Program-made: the position numbers and the translations under genes
Assembly: GCA_036362985.1 (NCBI GenBank)
Contig: JAYGXS010000009.1
Span: 11,152,955-11,216,954 of the forward strand
Direction of reading: 5' to 3'
Source of the DNA: Ligula intestinalis
Taxonomy: Eukaryota > Platyhelminthes > Cestoda > Diphyllobothriidea > Diphyllobothriidae
DNA: 64,000 bases
The notes under the pieces: model-generated
Seen by the model: only the letters and a program-made list of their open reading frames with translations
Database searches by the model: none
Told to the model about the DNA's origin: nothing
In this document: positions 24,646 through 37,370 of the stretch, one piece after another
How positions within the stretch are numbered: the stretch's first letter is position 1
Layout of the letters: each line of letters opens with the position of its first letter

Positions 24646-25017
24646 ACGGCCCGCTTTTTAATTTTTGCTTCGTAATATTTCCGCGCTTTTCGAATGTTTG
24701 ATCTAACCTCACTCCGCTTTTGGTGGAATCCTTCAAATTGTGAAGGCTGCCGTGTTGATGCGTACCTTCTCCAGAGTTTTTTTTGCGGTTTATTTGGGCT
24801 CTGCAGATGTTGCGTAAACCCAGGGGCCTGCTCGCCTTCTGTACTTTTTTAGCGGACAGTTTCGATGCATAACTTCCCTTATAAGATCCCTGACAGTGTT
24901 CCAGTTGGCATTCGGACAACCGGTTAGAAGGTCATACTTATTTATTTCTGCTAGTTTATTTCTCATTGCGGTGTAATTTCAGCGCCAGTAGTCTTATCAA
25001 AACTCCGTATTTCTCAG

Positions 25018-25690
25018 TTAATTGGTCTTTGAAGAATATTCCCACAGGATCATGACATTATCACTCTTTCCAAGAGGCGCGATTGGCCTAATTTCGCTTG
25101 TATCAATCGGGTCTTTCGATAATACGAGGTCCAAACAGTTCGCCGTTTGTGCTTCTTTTATTCTCGTTGGGAATCCAAAATTCTGCATGACAGAGAGTTT
25201 CCCCATCAGCTTTAAGAATCTGGAGGTAAAAGACTCATGAGAACACTTATTTGATAGCTCATCCCAGTTAATCAGTGGGGTGTAAAAATCTCCAGTGATC
25301 AGCGCGTTTTCATTTTGAGCCAGTTCACGCATTATTCCAAACAAGGTCTCGCCACCCTCTGGAGATTGATTTGGCAGTCTATAGATAGTCATGAAATGTA
25401 AACTGGGTGCAACACGCGTTTTCAGTTTAAGCCATAGCGCTTCACAACCATGAGAGGAACAAATTTTGCGTTCTTATGAAATGATGCCCTTCTTGACAAA
25501 CACTGTTATTCCTCCTCCCCTAATATGTACCCAGTCCCGACGAAAAACTTGGTACTCTCCGGGTACAATTTCAGCCTCCATTACGTCAGTTTGTCGCCAG
25601 GTCTCTCTAATGGATATGACATCCGGCTGTAGGTCAGCTATGCAAACTTTGAGCTCGTCAAACTTCTGAAGTAAACTCTGTGCGTTCGTA
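25018..25690 (-). pseudogene. AP-endonuclease domain of the spacer CR1-like element
   Basis: The domain starts with TNAQSLLQKFDELK (about 25,680; usual TNARSL..K..EL), then PDVISIRETWRQ (the ITETW block), then GGGITVFVKKG, then the open frame 25,392-25,018. That frame contains VYRPP-like IYRLPNQSPEGGE, ITGDFYTPLINW (usual GDFN; the catalytic N is Y here), TANCLDLVLSKDP and a final GKSDNVMI (usual GxSDHxxI). It would nick target DNA for target-primed reverse transcription. The N-to-Y change and a stop near 25,450 argue it is inactive. Confidence 0.85.
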
Positions 25691-26164
25691 TAAAAAAACG
25701 CAGTTTCGCCAGCATAGAGTTCTGCGCGATTTGTGGGTCGAGGGAGCCGGAAGATCTCTGCGAATTAGCTACTTTATTACCTTAGTTTTGCACTGCTGTT
25801 TGTCTCTAAAAAACAGCCGTATTGGCTATCTCCAGAGGAATGACCTCTTGGTGGTGATGATTTTCCCGTGCATTATTCGTAGGTTCCTCTTGCCCGCATT
25901 GTATCTCCTGTACAGTTCGGTTTTTACTGCCCTCCACTTCTCTCTCTCGGCCGGCGAGTACTGCCGCTGAAAAAAACCGTTGTATACTTGTTCCGTAGTT
26001 GCGATTTCCTGTTCAACAGTTGCTTTGCTTGTTCTTCGTGCTTGAGTATAAAAAAATTATTGGTCTGGGTTGACCCGAATGCGTATATGGACCCTTTTTC
26101 AGCCGCATCCTATATGCTTTTAGGACAGGGAACACAATTTCTTCATTTTCATGCATTCATATCA

Positions 26165-26290
26165 TACTATAAAAATGCAGCAGAGACTGATTTGTAACAC
26201 CATGTGAGTTCCTGCTGCCCTCTCGAAAAAAATAAATTCACAATTTCTATCATTAAGTGATTGAGTAGAAACTATGTTTCCAAACTAGTG
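26165..26290 (+). repeat. Dispersed repeat X at the inner edge of the right arm
   Basis: Continues the right arm inward beyond the point matched by the left contig. It matches 355-480 over its whole length, so it is an older repeat and not spacer-specific. It abuts the 5' end of the CR1-like element. Confidence 0.6.
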
Positions 26291-26384
26291 GCGGGAAAAT
26301 ATTCATAACATTGTTCAAATTTCTAATCCTGAAAAATGTGTGAATCGTTCAGAAGAAGAGGAAGCGATCAGTGGAACAACCACT

Positions 26385-26435
26385 TTATTGTCCTGACGTT
26401 TCAGATTTCGCCGGGAATCCTTAATCATACTTGAT
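26385..26435 (-). ncRNA. Degenerate hammerhead-like motif, inner right arm
   Basis: Minus strand: GAAACGTC is intact (GTTTC at 26,398-26,402, GAC at 26,395-26,397), followed by AGGACAATAAAG. A short stem GATT/AATC precedes it. The CTGATGA box aligns to TATGATTA and is lost. Mirror of 23,270-23,335. Confidence 0.45.
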
Positions 26436-29340
26436 GGTAGCATATTCATAGCTTTGCGCAGATAGGGTAAAAACATGCGCAGTTTGCACTGGTTGCGCGT
26501 AATTATCACGTGGTCTACTTAAAGCTTATTTTAGTCATGAAAAATATGGTATTTTAATAAGCTTTGTCCTGCTCAGTGTACACAGTACTGTAAAATGTAA
26601 CCTGTTAAATATTACACGTATTAATGATTGATTTTGTCTCCTTTAATAAATTTAAACATCTTTATGGAAAATGTTGTCGAGAAAAATATTATTTGCACTC
26701 CTTTGATAGATTATTTCAAATGTTATACCTTAAACTTATAATAAAGGTATCTTTCGGTTTTAAATATGTTTCTCAATTGTTAAATACTGAAGACACCTTG
26801 AGAGTACTACAGATCTGTATAGCCAAGTGGATGTAAGAAAGTGTTCGGATACGAAATCAATTTTAGCAAAACAAAATGGTGAAGATGTTACAGGCTCCTT
26901 GCAGATTTCTAAGAGGCAGATGCACAACATGAGTAAGAAAGGTGGAGATATAATCGCACCAGGAAATCTGAGCACAAACACGTTAACGATAAATTGATTG
27001 TTTTTTCTCGTTTTGCCGAAGATTGCGCCTTCGTCAAATGTTAATCTAAAAGAACAAGGAGCTTTTGGAATAAAACAATTATTTTTAATTGCCAGACACA
27101 ATAATGCTGGGTGTTGGCTACAGAAGACACCAGGCTCGAAAATATGAAACTCTTAGTAAGCGGACAGTAGCGCAGCTGGTTCAACGCCAAAGACTTATAT
27201 TTCGGGTGTATGCGTGGATAAGTGGCATTGAAAACTGTGTAGTCAATTGAATGTAGAAAGTGTTTGGGTACGAACACATTTTCATCATGGTAAAAATTTG
27301 AAGTCTCGGAAGGTTCCCATACAGATTTCAGAGTGGAAGATGTGCCAGGGGAATAGAACTCGTGGAGAGCAGACGAGACTAGCATCTCTGAGCACGAGCC
27401 ACCTGATCTGTTTCTTGCTGGCAACGATGGTATTGGGAGAATTATCGGCAACTGTTGACACTCTTTTGCTAACCGGTATTGAATCACGATGTGATACTCA
27501 TTATAATGTAGTTTATTCTTAACTGAATTTAATGATGGTATTATACGCTTTTTTGATGAAATGTAACTTGTTAAATATAATGCGTCGGTATCATTTATTT
27601 GATGCCTTTATAAATTCAAACGTATTTATTAGAAAACGTAAACGAAAAAAAGTTCCTTGTACTCTTTTTGTGGCAAATTACACCATGTTTTATATTTTAT
27701 GCTGAGAAAAAGGATCGTTCGGTTTTGAAATTTTTTTCAAAATTTCCGAATAATTTTGAAGCCCTTATGATTACTATATTTGCAGTCAAGGCTTACAACC
27801 TGCGCATTTCGTAGATCTGGTTTAAGGAAAAAAAATTTCACCTTCATCTAGAGGAATGAGTCACATCGTTTTCATTAAATATCACAATAATTTTGAACAC
27901 ATTTTTAACGGTATAGACAGCATTTATAGGTTTATGGGTACGGTATTTAATGAACGAACACCTCGCTTATAATAAGAATTTTTGTCAATCCCAGAGACGT
28001 TCTATATTCGAGTATAATATTTAATTAAGGCGTTATTTTCTACCAAAGGAATACGAGAAAAATTTTTCGTTTGATTTTACCATAAAATACATTTGAATTT
28101 ATAAAGACTGTCAAAATCAATGAAAAGAACACATCCACTCTACCTAGTTACTTTTCAAAGTACGCACGTTCTGCAAGTTGCCAGAATGAAGAGCATTAAC
28201 ATAATCGCATCTTTTAATTACTGAAAAAAGAATAGATGACATGCAAATGAATATCGCAAACTTATTCAATGCCCATAAGCTAAGAATGACGAATCATTCT
28301 TTTGTATCAACATGTTGCACGGATTCTGGCGCGTAACGTTTACTATCTTTTGTGATCGCTTTTTTCATCCCCCGTTATATGTGCTGACTTTGTAAAGGCG
28401 TTAAAGTATGGAGAATTGTGCTTCAGGAATCGCGAAGTAGTGCTGTTTCCGTGCAATCGTCGGTGCTAGAGGTGTCGACTGTGTGCGTGTTGTCGGGCTC
28501 AAGGGGTTCTTTTCTTGTAGTATGTATTGATTGATGTGTGGCATATATAAAATCTAACCATAACGTCGTATGCCCGTTGAATGATAACGGAGAAATTAAT
28601 ACACATGAACCCATCTAGTTTTTACAAATTTTGTTGACTGTTTACGTCAGTTATTTTAATTTGATAGTTTACAGAGTGTGCAGTAAGTAAGATAGGCGTC
28701 AACAAAACGGATGTGGACGTACGCGACAAACTATCGATCACCCTAATACCGTGCCAAACAAAAGGCTTTTGACTCCAAATTAAATAATAATAATATTTTT
28801 GATTACTAATCTATTGGGAAACTCTTTATGCGACACTTGAGGAAGGAGTTCAGTCACACAAATGTGGGTTACAGTGGATGGCGCAGACGCCGCCCGAAGG
28901 CTACAAAAAGGAAAAGAACATAATCTGCGCCAAACAGCAGGCGCTCTTATGTAAGTCGACGGAGGAAGGAGACGCTTATTTCACCATTTTCGTATTCTAA
29001 AATAGTCAGTAGATTATAAACATATATTTTTGGGATTTAATACTGATAATCGTGCAGCAAAATACACCTCAATCAAACCTAGAGGCTAGCATTTTACCTA
29101 GTATGTTTTTCAGTGACCTTCAACACTATTTGTCAAAGCACATGACTTCTGATATTTCCTGCAAGAAACTCCCCAAAGTGCATTATAATTGAACTTAAAA
29201 TATGGTTTCCTGAATATATATATACAATCATATTACTTGCTGTGCCTATTTTGTAGCAAAGGAAGTTTGTTACAAATTCGGTATTTTAAGATATATTACA
29301 AATTGGAATGCATACGTCTATTGTTATTTCTCTATTTTAA
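26436..29340. other. Right-arm inner repeats, including a right-arm-only block
   Basis: Mirrors 21,110-23,269. About 28,130-28,865 has no counterpart in the left arm, where flanking GAACAC and GCAGACGCC segments are nearly adjacent (about 21,555). This block has no domain I recognise. Confidence 0.5.
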
Positions 29341-29376
29341 TAAACACTGGGACATGTGCAGTGAAAACACCTTGTT

Positions 29377-30371
29377 CAGTAAAAGCCATTGATCATGTAA
29401 TATTTCGACATAAGCGAAAGACTAATCCTCTTTCGGTAATTGGAATTGACACAAGTTGTCATAAAGATTAGCTTGTAGTGTAATCTGAAGTCCTTTTAGT
29501 CAGGGCAGAAAGTCGGCTTTTTAACGAGCTTTGTTCCGACTCCTAGTAATGCGTTTCTTTTGGCTACTTAAGAAGTATGCCTTTTTATCATTGAATTTGT
29601 CTGCCTTTATAAATATAAATATATTTGGTGGAAAACATGGACAATATAATGATAACTTCTTTGACAGATAATTACGCGTTCGTTAAATTTTATAATCAAA
29701 GAAAGGGTAACTTTCAGTTTTCAAAAGATGCCCAATTGCCGAACAATTTTCATAACGAGTGAATGCTACACTCGAATTCAAGGTTTAAATACTGCGCACT
29801 GTGTGCATCCTGTTTAAAGTAATGTACGGTTAGCCTACAAGTTGAGGAAGACGTCACCTACATGTCATAAAATACTGAAATGGATGTAGAATATATTTAA
29901 TGCAGTATAGGCAGCACTTATTAATTGGGGGATACGATTTATTATGGATGGAGACCTAACAATCGTAAAAAAAGCTCATAATAAGCAATTAATTTAAAAC
30001 TTTAATTTAACTTTGATTATAGCTACCCTTTCTTTGAGTAATACAAATTAAACAACGCGTAATGTGCTATCAAACAAGTGCAAAAAATAATTTTCTCGTG
30101 CATGGTTTTCGTAAAATATATTTAAATGTATAATGGCATTCAAGATCAATGATGAAAATGGCATACTATTTAAGTAGTCAGTTTTTAAAAAACAAGCGTT
30201 TTGGTAGGAAGCTTAACGAAGCTCGTTAAAAAGCCGGCTTCCTATACTGACTGAATTGACTTCAGAATAAACTACCATATAATTAGTATGACAACTGGAG
30301 TCAATTTCGATTAGCGAAAGGGTATTCGTGTTTCGCATGTCGGAAAATTGCATGATTAACGGCGTCTACTG
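29377..30371 (+). mobile_element. Long-TIR MITE of Tc1/mariner type, copy 1
   Basis: An element of 995 bp with terminal inverted repeats of about 280-320 bp (29,377-29,695 and 30,105-30,371). Ends read CAGTAAAAGCCATTGATCAT and, inverted, CAGTAGACGCCGTTAATCAT. TA follows the right end; the left flank has TT. The interior (about 400 bp) has no transposase and matches the interior of copy 2. CAG ends with TA target sites are typical of Tc1/mariner. Neighbours on both sides match the left arm, so the insertion is older than the duplication. Confidence 0.75.
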
Positions 30372-33219
30372 TAGTTTGTAGTGTGTAGTATAAACAATGC
30401 GATACGCATGACCGGATGCTGCTTTTTATACGCGCCTATGATAATCTGACTGAGTAGGCCAAAATTGATAAGAAAGTGATATAAGTGTACATGCATGTGT
30501 CTGTGTCGTAACGGAGGTGCTTTACGTTAGTGAAGTTTAGTGTGTTTGTAGCTTACAGGTTGCATCCTGTTTGCTTTTACTTTGTGTTGACGGACAGTTT
30601 GTATTCAAGGGACATAATAACTGTATAAGGCAGATCATGAACCCTCTAGAATATTTGAAAGATAGTCAGGTCATTGGCAAAAAAACGTTGACATTGGCTA
30701 ATGCCCAATTTGAACCATCTTCTCGAACGCTGCTATGTGTTACACATTTTCATTATCTATGACCGTTTAAAACCATAATGGGCCGCTTTTTGGATTTAAA
30801 AAAGTTGAAATCAAACTTCTTGTTTCATAAAAAGAGACAGAGAATATATATATATTCCTCCGTGCTTAGATGAAATATGCCTTGATTTTAAAGGCTTTCA
30901 GCCTTTATACAAGCACTCATACCCGCAACGTTCCTAATTTTTTTTAAGTTCAGATATTTGTCTCAGCGATCGTAAATGTGAACACTCTTAATACTATCTA
31001 CTGAAGTGTATGCATCTAAGAATATTAACCGTCGTGTGTTCATATCTAGAACATTTTCCTCTTGTACCTAGTTCAGCTTTTATTCTCAGCGACCGTCAAG
31101 TTGTGCATGTGTAATCCTGCATGTTGTTCGTCTGTATTTAGCTAGCCACTATGATAATGCATGCATGGTGGACAGATTCTACCTAAACGTGTGTTAACTC
31201 TTCCTTTTAGGCATTTCTACAACGTTGCTGGCTGGGGAAGGCTTTCTCATCTACCCAATCCGCCAGTACTAAGTTCACCGGAGACACTGATTGAAGTTCC
31301 AACTCCAATCGCATCAACGGATCAGCAAAACGTCAGCCTTCCATATATCCATCAAAATGAGCCAAGTTGTACGAAAAACACGCACGGGTTAAAAAGTTAA
31401 CATTGAAGCATCTGTTCTTCACAAAAGTAAAGCAAATCTCTGTAATCCTTTCTTGCATCCCAAATTAAGTTGTTTGCATGTATTTCTTCTTTTAAGCTCC
31501 CTGCCTAGGTGACAGTGGCGCAGGACTCCTGTTTTTAACGACATACACATAGACATGGGTTGTGTACGGCATATTCTCTACAGGCATCCCCAACTGCACG
31601 GCGGAATTCAACTTATTTGTGTTTAAAACAACGAAATTTGACTGGATTGAAAAATTCATCAGAAAAAACCCCTAGTTACACTGCATGCTACAATTCGTCT
31701 CCGAAATTCACTGAAATTGTAATCCTCAGTCTTAACGGTCTGTATTTTCTTCAGTAAAATAAAATAAATGCATTGTGCCTCACAAAATTTGCTCCCAAAT
31801 GATTCCCTAATTTTTAGTGGTTTTCAAATTATGCGTACACTACGGAAGACAGGTTTAACTTTAAAAACATAGCTTTTTGGAATCTTGGAATTAGTATTGC
31901 AGTATCTGCACTCTAACGCAAATATGTTGTATTTAAAAATAAATTTTGTTTTCATTGAGTAAATTAAATCTAGGTAAAACTGCTTGTCTTTCCGGTTGCT
32001 CCGTAAATATTCTCCTCGCGGCGCCTCCGTCTCTAACGAAGTGAGTGAATATATACTAGATGGCCACCCACAGATTGCTTACGAAACACTGTCAATCCGT
32101 GTTGCCTCCCACTTTTGTATGGAGTCCAGCAGGGAGTCGATTAATGGCTATAAAATAATATGCCGAATGACTTGGCCCCGGAGGACATAGGAAGTTGCAC
32201 GGTCACATTCTGGTGTATTAATCATACTCAGCCAGGTATAAATATTCCCAACTTTCAATGCACCGCGTCTTCCATGAATAAGTTTAAAGCGTCACCCAGG
32301 TCACCGGTTGGCACCTCGTTTTATTCAGTTGATCAGAATTAAATATGACTGAGTAGTGATGGCAAACAAGGCAGAAATGGTCATCCTTCTGCCTAACCAA
32401 AATTAGGGATGTTTCATTTAAAAATAATTATTTGTATGCAGGTGACAAATGTGCGCAGTTATTTATGCAAATTATCGCAACATCTTTAACAGATTATTCC
32501 TAATTAACTTTTAAATCCAGCGCAAGTGAAACATTAACTATAGATACTTTTTATTTCTCGAAAATTTAGCCTTTTTTCTGAAACATCTGCAGTACATTTA
32601 AGCAATAGTTTTATAACTCTGAGTGGAAAAAATACTGTTATTGTATGACGTTCCATACTACCAACTTTAAGATTATCCTACCGGCGATAGAGCAGGCCTG
32701 ATAACCCGAACATAAGTAAATACTAACTGGTTCAACAGACTGACTGAAATCCCCCAGCTCTGTATTTAAAACATCACAAACGAACAATATGACAACATAG
32801 TACGAGTACGAAATAGGGACGGGTCGCATATGTGAGCATGAAGGTTAAAAAACATCCATTTATATTGGCAATACGTAAAACAGAACTGAGCTTCACTTGT
32901 TAAATCTCAAGAGCAGCATAAAACAGGGCTTCTGCAAAGACCCTTTCTTTTTTATTCTTGGGAAATCTTGAATATACAATGTGTGATCGTTGAGGGTGGT
33001 TCCCGAACGCATCGTCGCACAATGAGAAGTGTACAGGAACAATTAAATGCATTTACTGCTCGTCACGAATTGCAGTACAATTAGCTAAATTCTGCGCCGA
33101 TAGGCATTACTGACATTTATTTATCATGCAGTGGTTGGCCACGCGCGTTCAATTTTGGCCTTGAAGTAATTATAGATCGTGTTAATGCATCCCATATCTG
33201 AGTGCATCGTCTCCAGGAA
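30372..33219. other. Right-arm sequence without recognisable gene
   Basis: Mirrors 17,720-20,760. The open frames at 30,571-30,762 and 31,161-31,400 have left-arm partners but show no protein-level constraint. Confidence 0.5.
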
Positions 33220-34370
33220 TTATCGGCCTTTTCTGGTTGGGCAAACACCAACAATACGTGTTTCTTTCCACGCGAATTTAGGACCAGTGTATTGTGCTTG
33301 CATGATTACCTCAGATAAGTGGTCTCGTCTTCTGACAGTACTTTTCCCTGTTTGGCGGCCATACACTACACCACAATTGGCACATGGGATTTTGTAGACA
33401 ACACGTTTTCCTACAAGGTAGCTTAACCTGTTCTCAAGGTGAACAAGCTCTGAACGCAAGTGATTGCGACTGGTGTGCAACTTGAATGTGCTTTGTTCTT
33501 AGTTTTCGGTTGACAACCTCTGGCACGATTTTCACGTGTGGGAGTGCTCTCCGCGTTACTGTTTTGGAAGACTGGGTGGTATTTTCCTAAATGCTCTTTT
33601 ATATGGATTCCTGTTGTTTCATGCACTAACATCCGAAGTTCTTTCGATATCTAATCTTGTGGACTAATTAGAATACGTATATCATTTGTGCTTGCTAAAT
33701 TTCTGAATATGTTTATTTACGATGAACGGATGTACGGAGTGAATCATCAGGATGCCCATGTAAAAGGACATCCAGACATGGGAGTTGTCCACCAACCTCC
33801 GTTTCGTGTGTGAACTAAATTCCTGGAAATATAAAATTGAATTCCTGGAGAGGGATGTCTGAGTGATTCTTCTTGATGATGAATAATGTGCCATCTACGT
33901 AGCGTAGTTGAAATATCAATTGATTCCAACTTGTGCATTAAAGGTTCGGCCATGAAGCCATATATTGGCCAAACAGTTGTGCCCCTCTTAATCTTGCTGG
34001 TAGCGTTCATCGCAGAGGAAAAATTTGGTCTCGATGAACAGGTATAATAGTTGTTATGAAGTCTCAATGTAAGTAGGCAGTAGTTTGTTGCTGCCAGTCA
34101 ATAAGCGCTGAGGATTCGACCTGAAGAGTGAACACACCTGTAATGTTACCCTTATTTCATCATGTAACGATGTAACTTATTTGAGTTTGTCAATAAGCTT
34201 TTCTTGAATTTTAAATTCACACATCCGAGAATCACAATTCGCAAGGAATCCTTCTCCTTGTAAATTAAATTTATTGGAATGCCCGTATTTCAACACATAG
34301 TTATGAACTTTGAGCGCAATATCTTTGCGGGAATATGTGCGATCTGCAAACGTCTCACGCAGGAACAATT
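33220..34370 (-). pseudogene. Penelope-like RT and GIY-YIG relic, right arm
   Basis: Mirror of 16,584-17,715. From 34,368 down it encodes RKDIALKVHNYVLKYGH and VQEKLIDKLK-type sequence (here IQEKLIDKLK), then IYGFMAEP, YVDG at 33,890-33,901 and a GIY-YIG domain with VVYKIPCANCGVVYGRQTG near 33,380. The GIY-YIG frames of the two arms differ at about 22 of 79 residues, as expected for unconstrained decay. Confidence 0.85.
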
Positions 34371-36689
34371 ATCTGCTTTACACCGATGTGGAAGGCATAC
34401 AATTCTACCTAAATATATGCAACTTAAACCACCTATAAAGTCGTATCTGGGCTTCTGAGATGCCATCCCTTTTGGTCTTGAAAGGCTCAGAACATTCTGC
34501 CTAAATGCAAATTACCGACTTCACAAATTAACAGAACGAACAGAAGGAAACATGCAATTGTTTCACGATCCACTTCCTTTATACTCATTTCAAAATTTAA
34601 ATAAGACCATTGCGCATGTCTCAAAATTAGGACGGCCGAAAAGGAGAAACGCCTTAGAGCAAAAGTGGACGAACATTTCTCTTAAATGTTGCACTGAAGC
34701 TTCACGCTAAAAAAAGTTTGTCACATTTTATAGCAGCGATCATTTTAGTATGCCAGGTTTTCTGGTAAAGTGTACTCACGACTGCCTCAGGTCTTGATCC
34801 CAAGCGTGATTAAAGAAAATGTTACCGACCGAGTTGTCTTTAATTCAGTGAGAAGATAAACAAAAAATAGCAAAAATGATGTAGCTCAAAAGCAATATCA
34901 GCGGATTACCTGTTTGATGAAAGGAAAGAGATTGGGGGATTTAACAGTCATCATTTTAGTCAATTGGGTTGACATGAGGCGCAACATGCTGTTAAGTAGA
35001 ATTTAATTCCGTTCAAAGCGGTAAACTGGGAACAAATAGAGGCGGAATTGGGCAAAAACCAGCGTTTGTTGATATCCGAGGAATTTCCAACGATATAAAA
35101 TGCTGCGGAAAAGAACTCCTTGTTTATGCGCGTAGCACTGCAATGAAAATTCATGAGGAGCAGCAACCTTATAATTATATTTGTTCACCAAATGGTAAAT
35201 TTTGTTTTGCGCCCATGAAATTGAGGTAAGCATACACATGAGATAAAACATTATATTCGGAAAACGAAAGGTTATTTCAGTTAAAATAAATTGCTTACAA
35301 ATCTGTTTTGTTTTGTTCTCTAAACATACGTTTTAAACTAACAAGAGTCCGACATGCCTGACTTATTTGACTGTACATGAAAAAAACAGGGAATTTCATA
35401 AATTGTCTCAATAACTATTTTAACACTCTGTCGAAAAATTGTAAAAATATAGAAGAGAATAAACAAATATCCAAACTTGGTGCAGAAAAGACGAAAAAAT
35501 TATACCAAAGGACAACTTTTGTCACTCTTTTCAGCAATCGAAATAAAAAAACGGTGCTCAGAATTAAAAAAACATATTTTAATCTGCTTTATTGTATACA
35601 GAAATGCAAGCTGTTTCATGTACATCAGAGTATTTATCTTTTAGTTTAGGAGAACTAAAAAAGACTGGAAACAATCGCACACTTTGATCGTGATTTTATC
35701 TTCCAGAAAAATGCATAATAAACAGATATTTGACTTCGAAATATCTACTTTTACCGCTTTTTAAAGAGCTAACTTCTTATGAATTTTTTTAAAATTTATC
35801 TTAGACGTATGCGTTCTCGGCTTTTGTTGTGCAAATTAATATTGATGGCAAAAAGGTGACATGCTTAGGTGATTCTAAAATCGTGAAGCAAACAGGCATT
35901 TACATAAGGAGGAATGTTTATAAATCCATTATTTGGGTAAATAATTTAATGCAATTCAATTCTTCTTATCTTTCGCTAAGAAGGTTGAACAATTTCAGTA
36001 TGTATGGAGAAACAAAAAAAAGTGAAATTCATAATGCGTTGAGCAGAATTACGAAAATTATATGCAGCTTGTCGCACTCAAACTGTCGAATTAATTATAA
36101 AGAATTTAAAGACGGAAATTTATTTTGATATGCATAAGATGATATAAATTTTATTAAGAGTAAAACGGTTATCGGACCTTTATGTTAACAGCTAGCCAAG
36201 CTCTGTTTGGCCACTGCTCTACTTTTATTTAACTAACCAGCAATTGTCAATAAAAATTAACACAAGGCACGCAAGCATCTTTTCGTACATCAAAAGGGAA
36301 ATTTATACATACTATCCACATACGAAAAAACTTTAGTCAAGGTGAGTACATCTATTTCTGATACATTTCATGCAAGTTTAAATTCAAATGTTAAAGTTAT
36401 AATAATTGGTATTTGTTTGCCATTCTTTTCCACTCCCATTTCCTCATCATATTAACATTTAACATAATAACCGTCACTTTCCATATAATTATTTAATTGG
36501 TATGAATTTTTTCGTAACTCAAATATTCTTATGGTAGTAAATGGTAATAAGTCCAGAAAAGCATACCTTTTTTATTATGGTTATTATTTTACCGATAAAA
36601 TAATTTAGGGACACGCCGAGTATGCTGACTTCAGGCAAAATTCAGGTTATTATTGAATCGCATACACATCATGAGATAGGGATTCACTT
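34371..36689. other. Right-arm AT-rich sequence without recognisable gene
   Basis: Mirrors 14,291-16,583. The 90- and 99-codon open frames at 35,377-35,649 and 35,829-36,128 are lysine/asparagine-rich, as expected from base composition, and are not open in the left arm. Confidence 0.5.
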
Positions 36690-36904
36690 ATTGAGCAACA
36701 ACGACAACCTGCAACTGTGAAGTAAGAAAATGTGAAAGCCGAACCTTCGTTCAAGTAAATGCGGAAACGGTATACCAAGACGCAGTATGCTAAATATCCT
36801 GTTCAGTAAGTCGTCCATAACAATTGTGCAAATATTCGTCTTAAACGGCTGCTTTCCGCGAAATTGCATCGATCAGGTCAGGACGTTGACTGTAGCCAAT
36901 GCAG

Positions 36905-37060
36905 GACAATGCTTTACCCTCTGCCAATACAAGCGAACATCCGTGTCCCAGGAAGCAATTGAGAAGAAGAAGAAGACTCGATCGCTGGGACAATATGTTT
37001 ATTCGCCTGACGTTTCGATATCCGTCGCGGATTCGTCATCAGAGACATGATGGGTGACAA
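36905..37060 (-). mobile_element. Small hammerhead-bearing insertion in the right arm
   Basis: The left arm reads directly from GATCATAGTCTC (13,983-13,994) to AGCATTGTCCTGCATTGG (14,051) across about 56 bases; the right arm has about 150 bases at this point. Repeat Y copy 2 (5,860-5,920) resembles the left arm. The extra DNA holds the hammerhead and a TCTTCTTCTTCTTCTC tract. It may be the end of a PLE or a tiny hammerhead-carrying retroelement. Confidence 0.55.
37004..37047 (-). ncRNA. Hammerhead ribozyme (type I-like), best copy
   Basis: On the minus strand, order 5' to 3': helix I strand TGTCT, conserved box CTGATGA (37,036-37,042), helix II ATCCG-CGA-CGGAT, conserved GAAAC (37,012-37,016), GTC cleavage triplet (37,009-37,011), helix I strand AGGCG. 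TGTCT and AGGCG pair at all five positions with two G-U pairs. Helix II has five Watson-Crick pairs but an unpaired base of three flanks it on each side. Helix III is minimal, a feature described for hammerheads of Penelope-like elements. Such ribozymes self-cleave RNA. The text after it (AATAAACATATTGTCCCAG) recurs at the other hammerhead-like loci. Confidence 0.75.
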
Positions 37061-37370
37061 TGAGACTATGATCTCGTCATCAATGTCTCCAACCGTCCGT
37101 GCTTAGCCCAGTGCATTAAATTCACCGCACTTTTTCGCAGCGATTGCAATTTTTCTAGCATTGATACCGACAAATATGGGGTCGTTATATTTACAACTTG
37201 CATTAAGGCATGCAGCCAAATTTGAAAATTTCTCATTTTAAGGCTGCATTACATTTTGACAACCTCTTTTCTCTGCCAGGTGACTGCAGACTGGTAGTAT
37301 TCCTCCGTCCAACGAAGCACGTGCATGCTGCTGATCCTGATTAAGGACTTACCACATTGAGGTGATATCA

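Larger units (their letters stand above)
23985..26120 (-). mobile_element. CR1/Jockey-like non-LTR retrotransposon, 3'-truncated, in the spacer
   Basis: A minus-strand element runs 5' to 3' from about 26,120 to 23,985. Order: an N-terminal region (QLLNRKSQLRNKYTTVF near 26,010; SPAERE.W and ELYRRYNAGKRNLRI near 25,920), the AP endonuclease, a linker, and the start of the RT. The RT ends after block 2 (YRPVSLTS near 24,190), so two thirds of the RT and the 3' end are missing. In-frame stops and shifts show it is dead. It occurs only once, between the two arms. Confidence 0.85.
36690..37370 (-). repeat. Dispersed repeat Y, copy 4 (right arm)
   Basis: Mirror of 13,690-14,290. It is interrupted at about 36,905-37,060 by the hammerhead-bearing insert. 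Confidence 0.6.

Noticed and set aside
19791..31400. 79-codon open frames conserved in both arms (19,791-20,030 minus; 31,161-31,400 plus)
   Set aside because: They look like a conserved gene, but over 240 aligned bases I count 27 changes, about 21 of them altering the residue. That is the pattern of neutral drift, not of a protein under selection.
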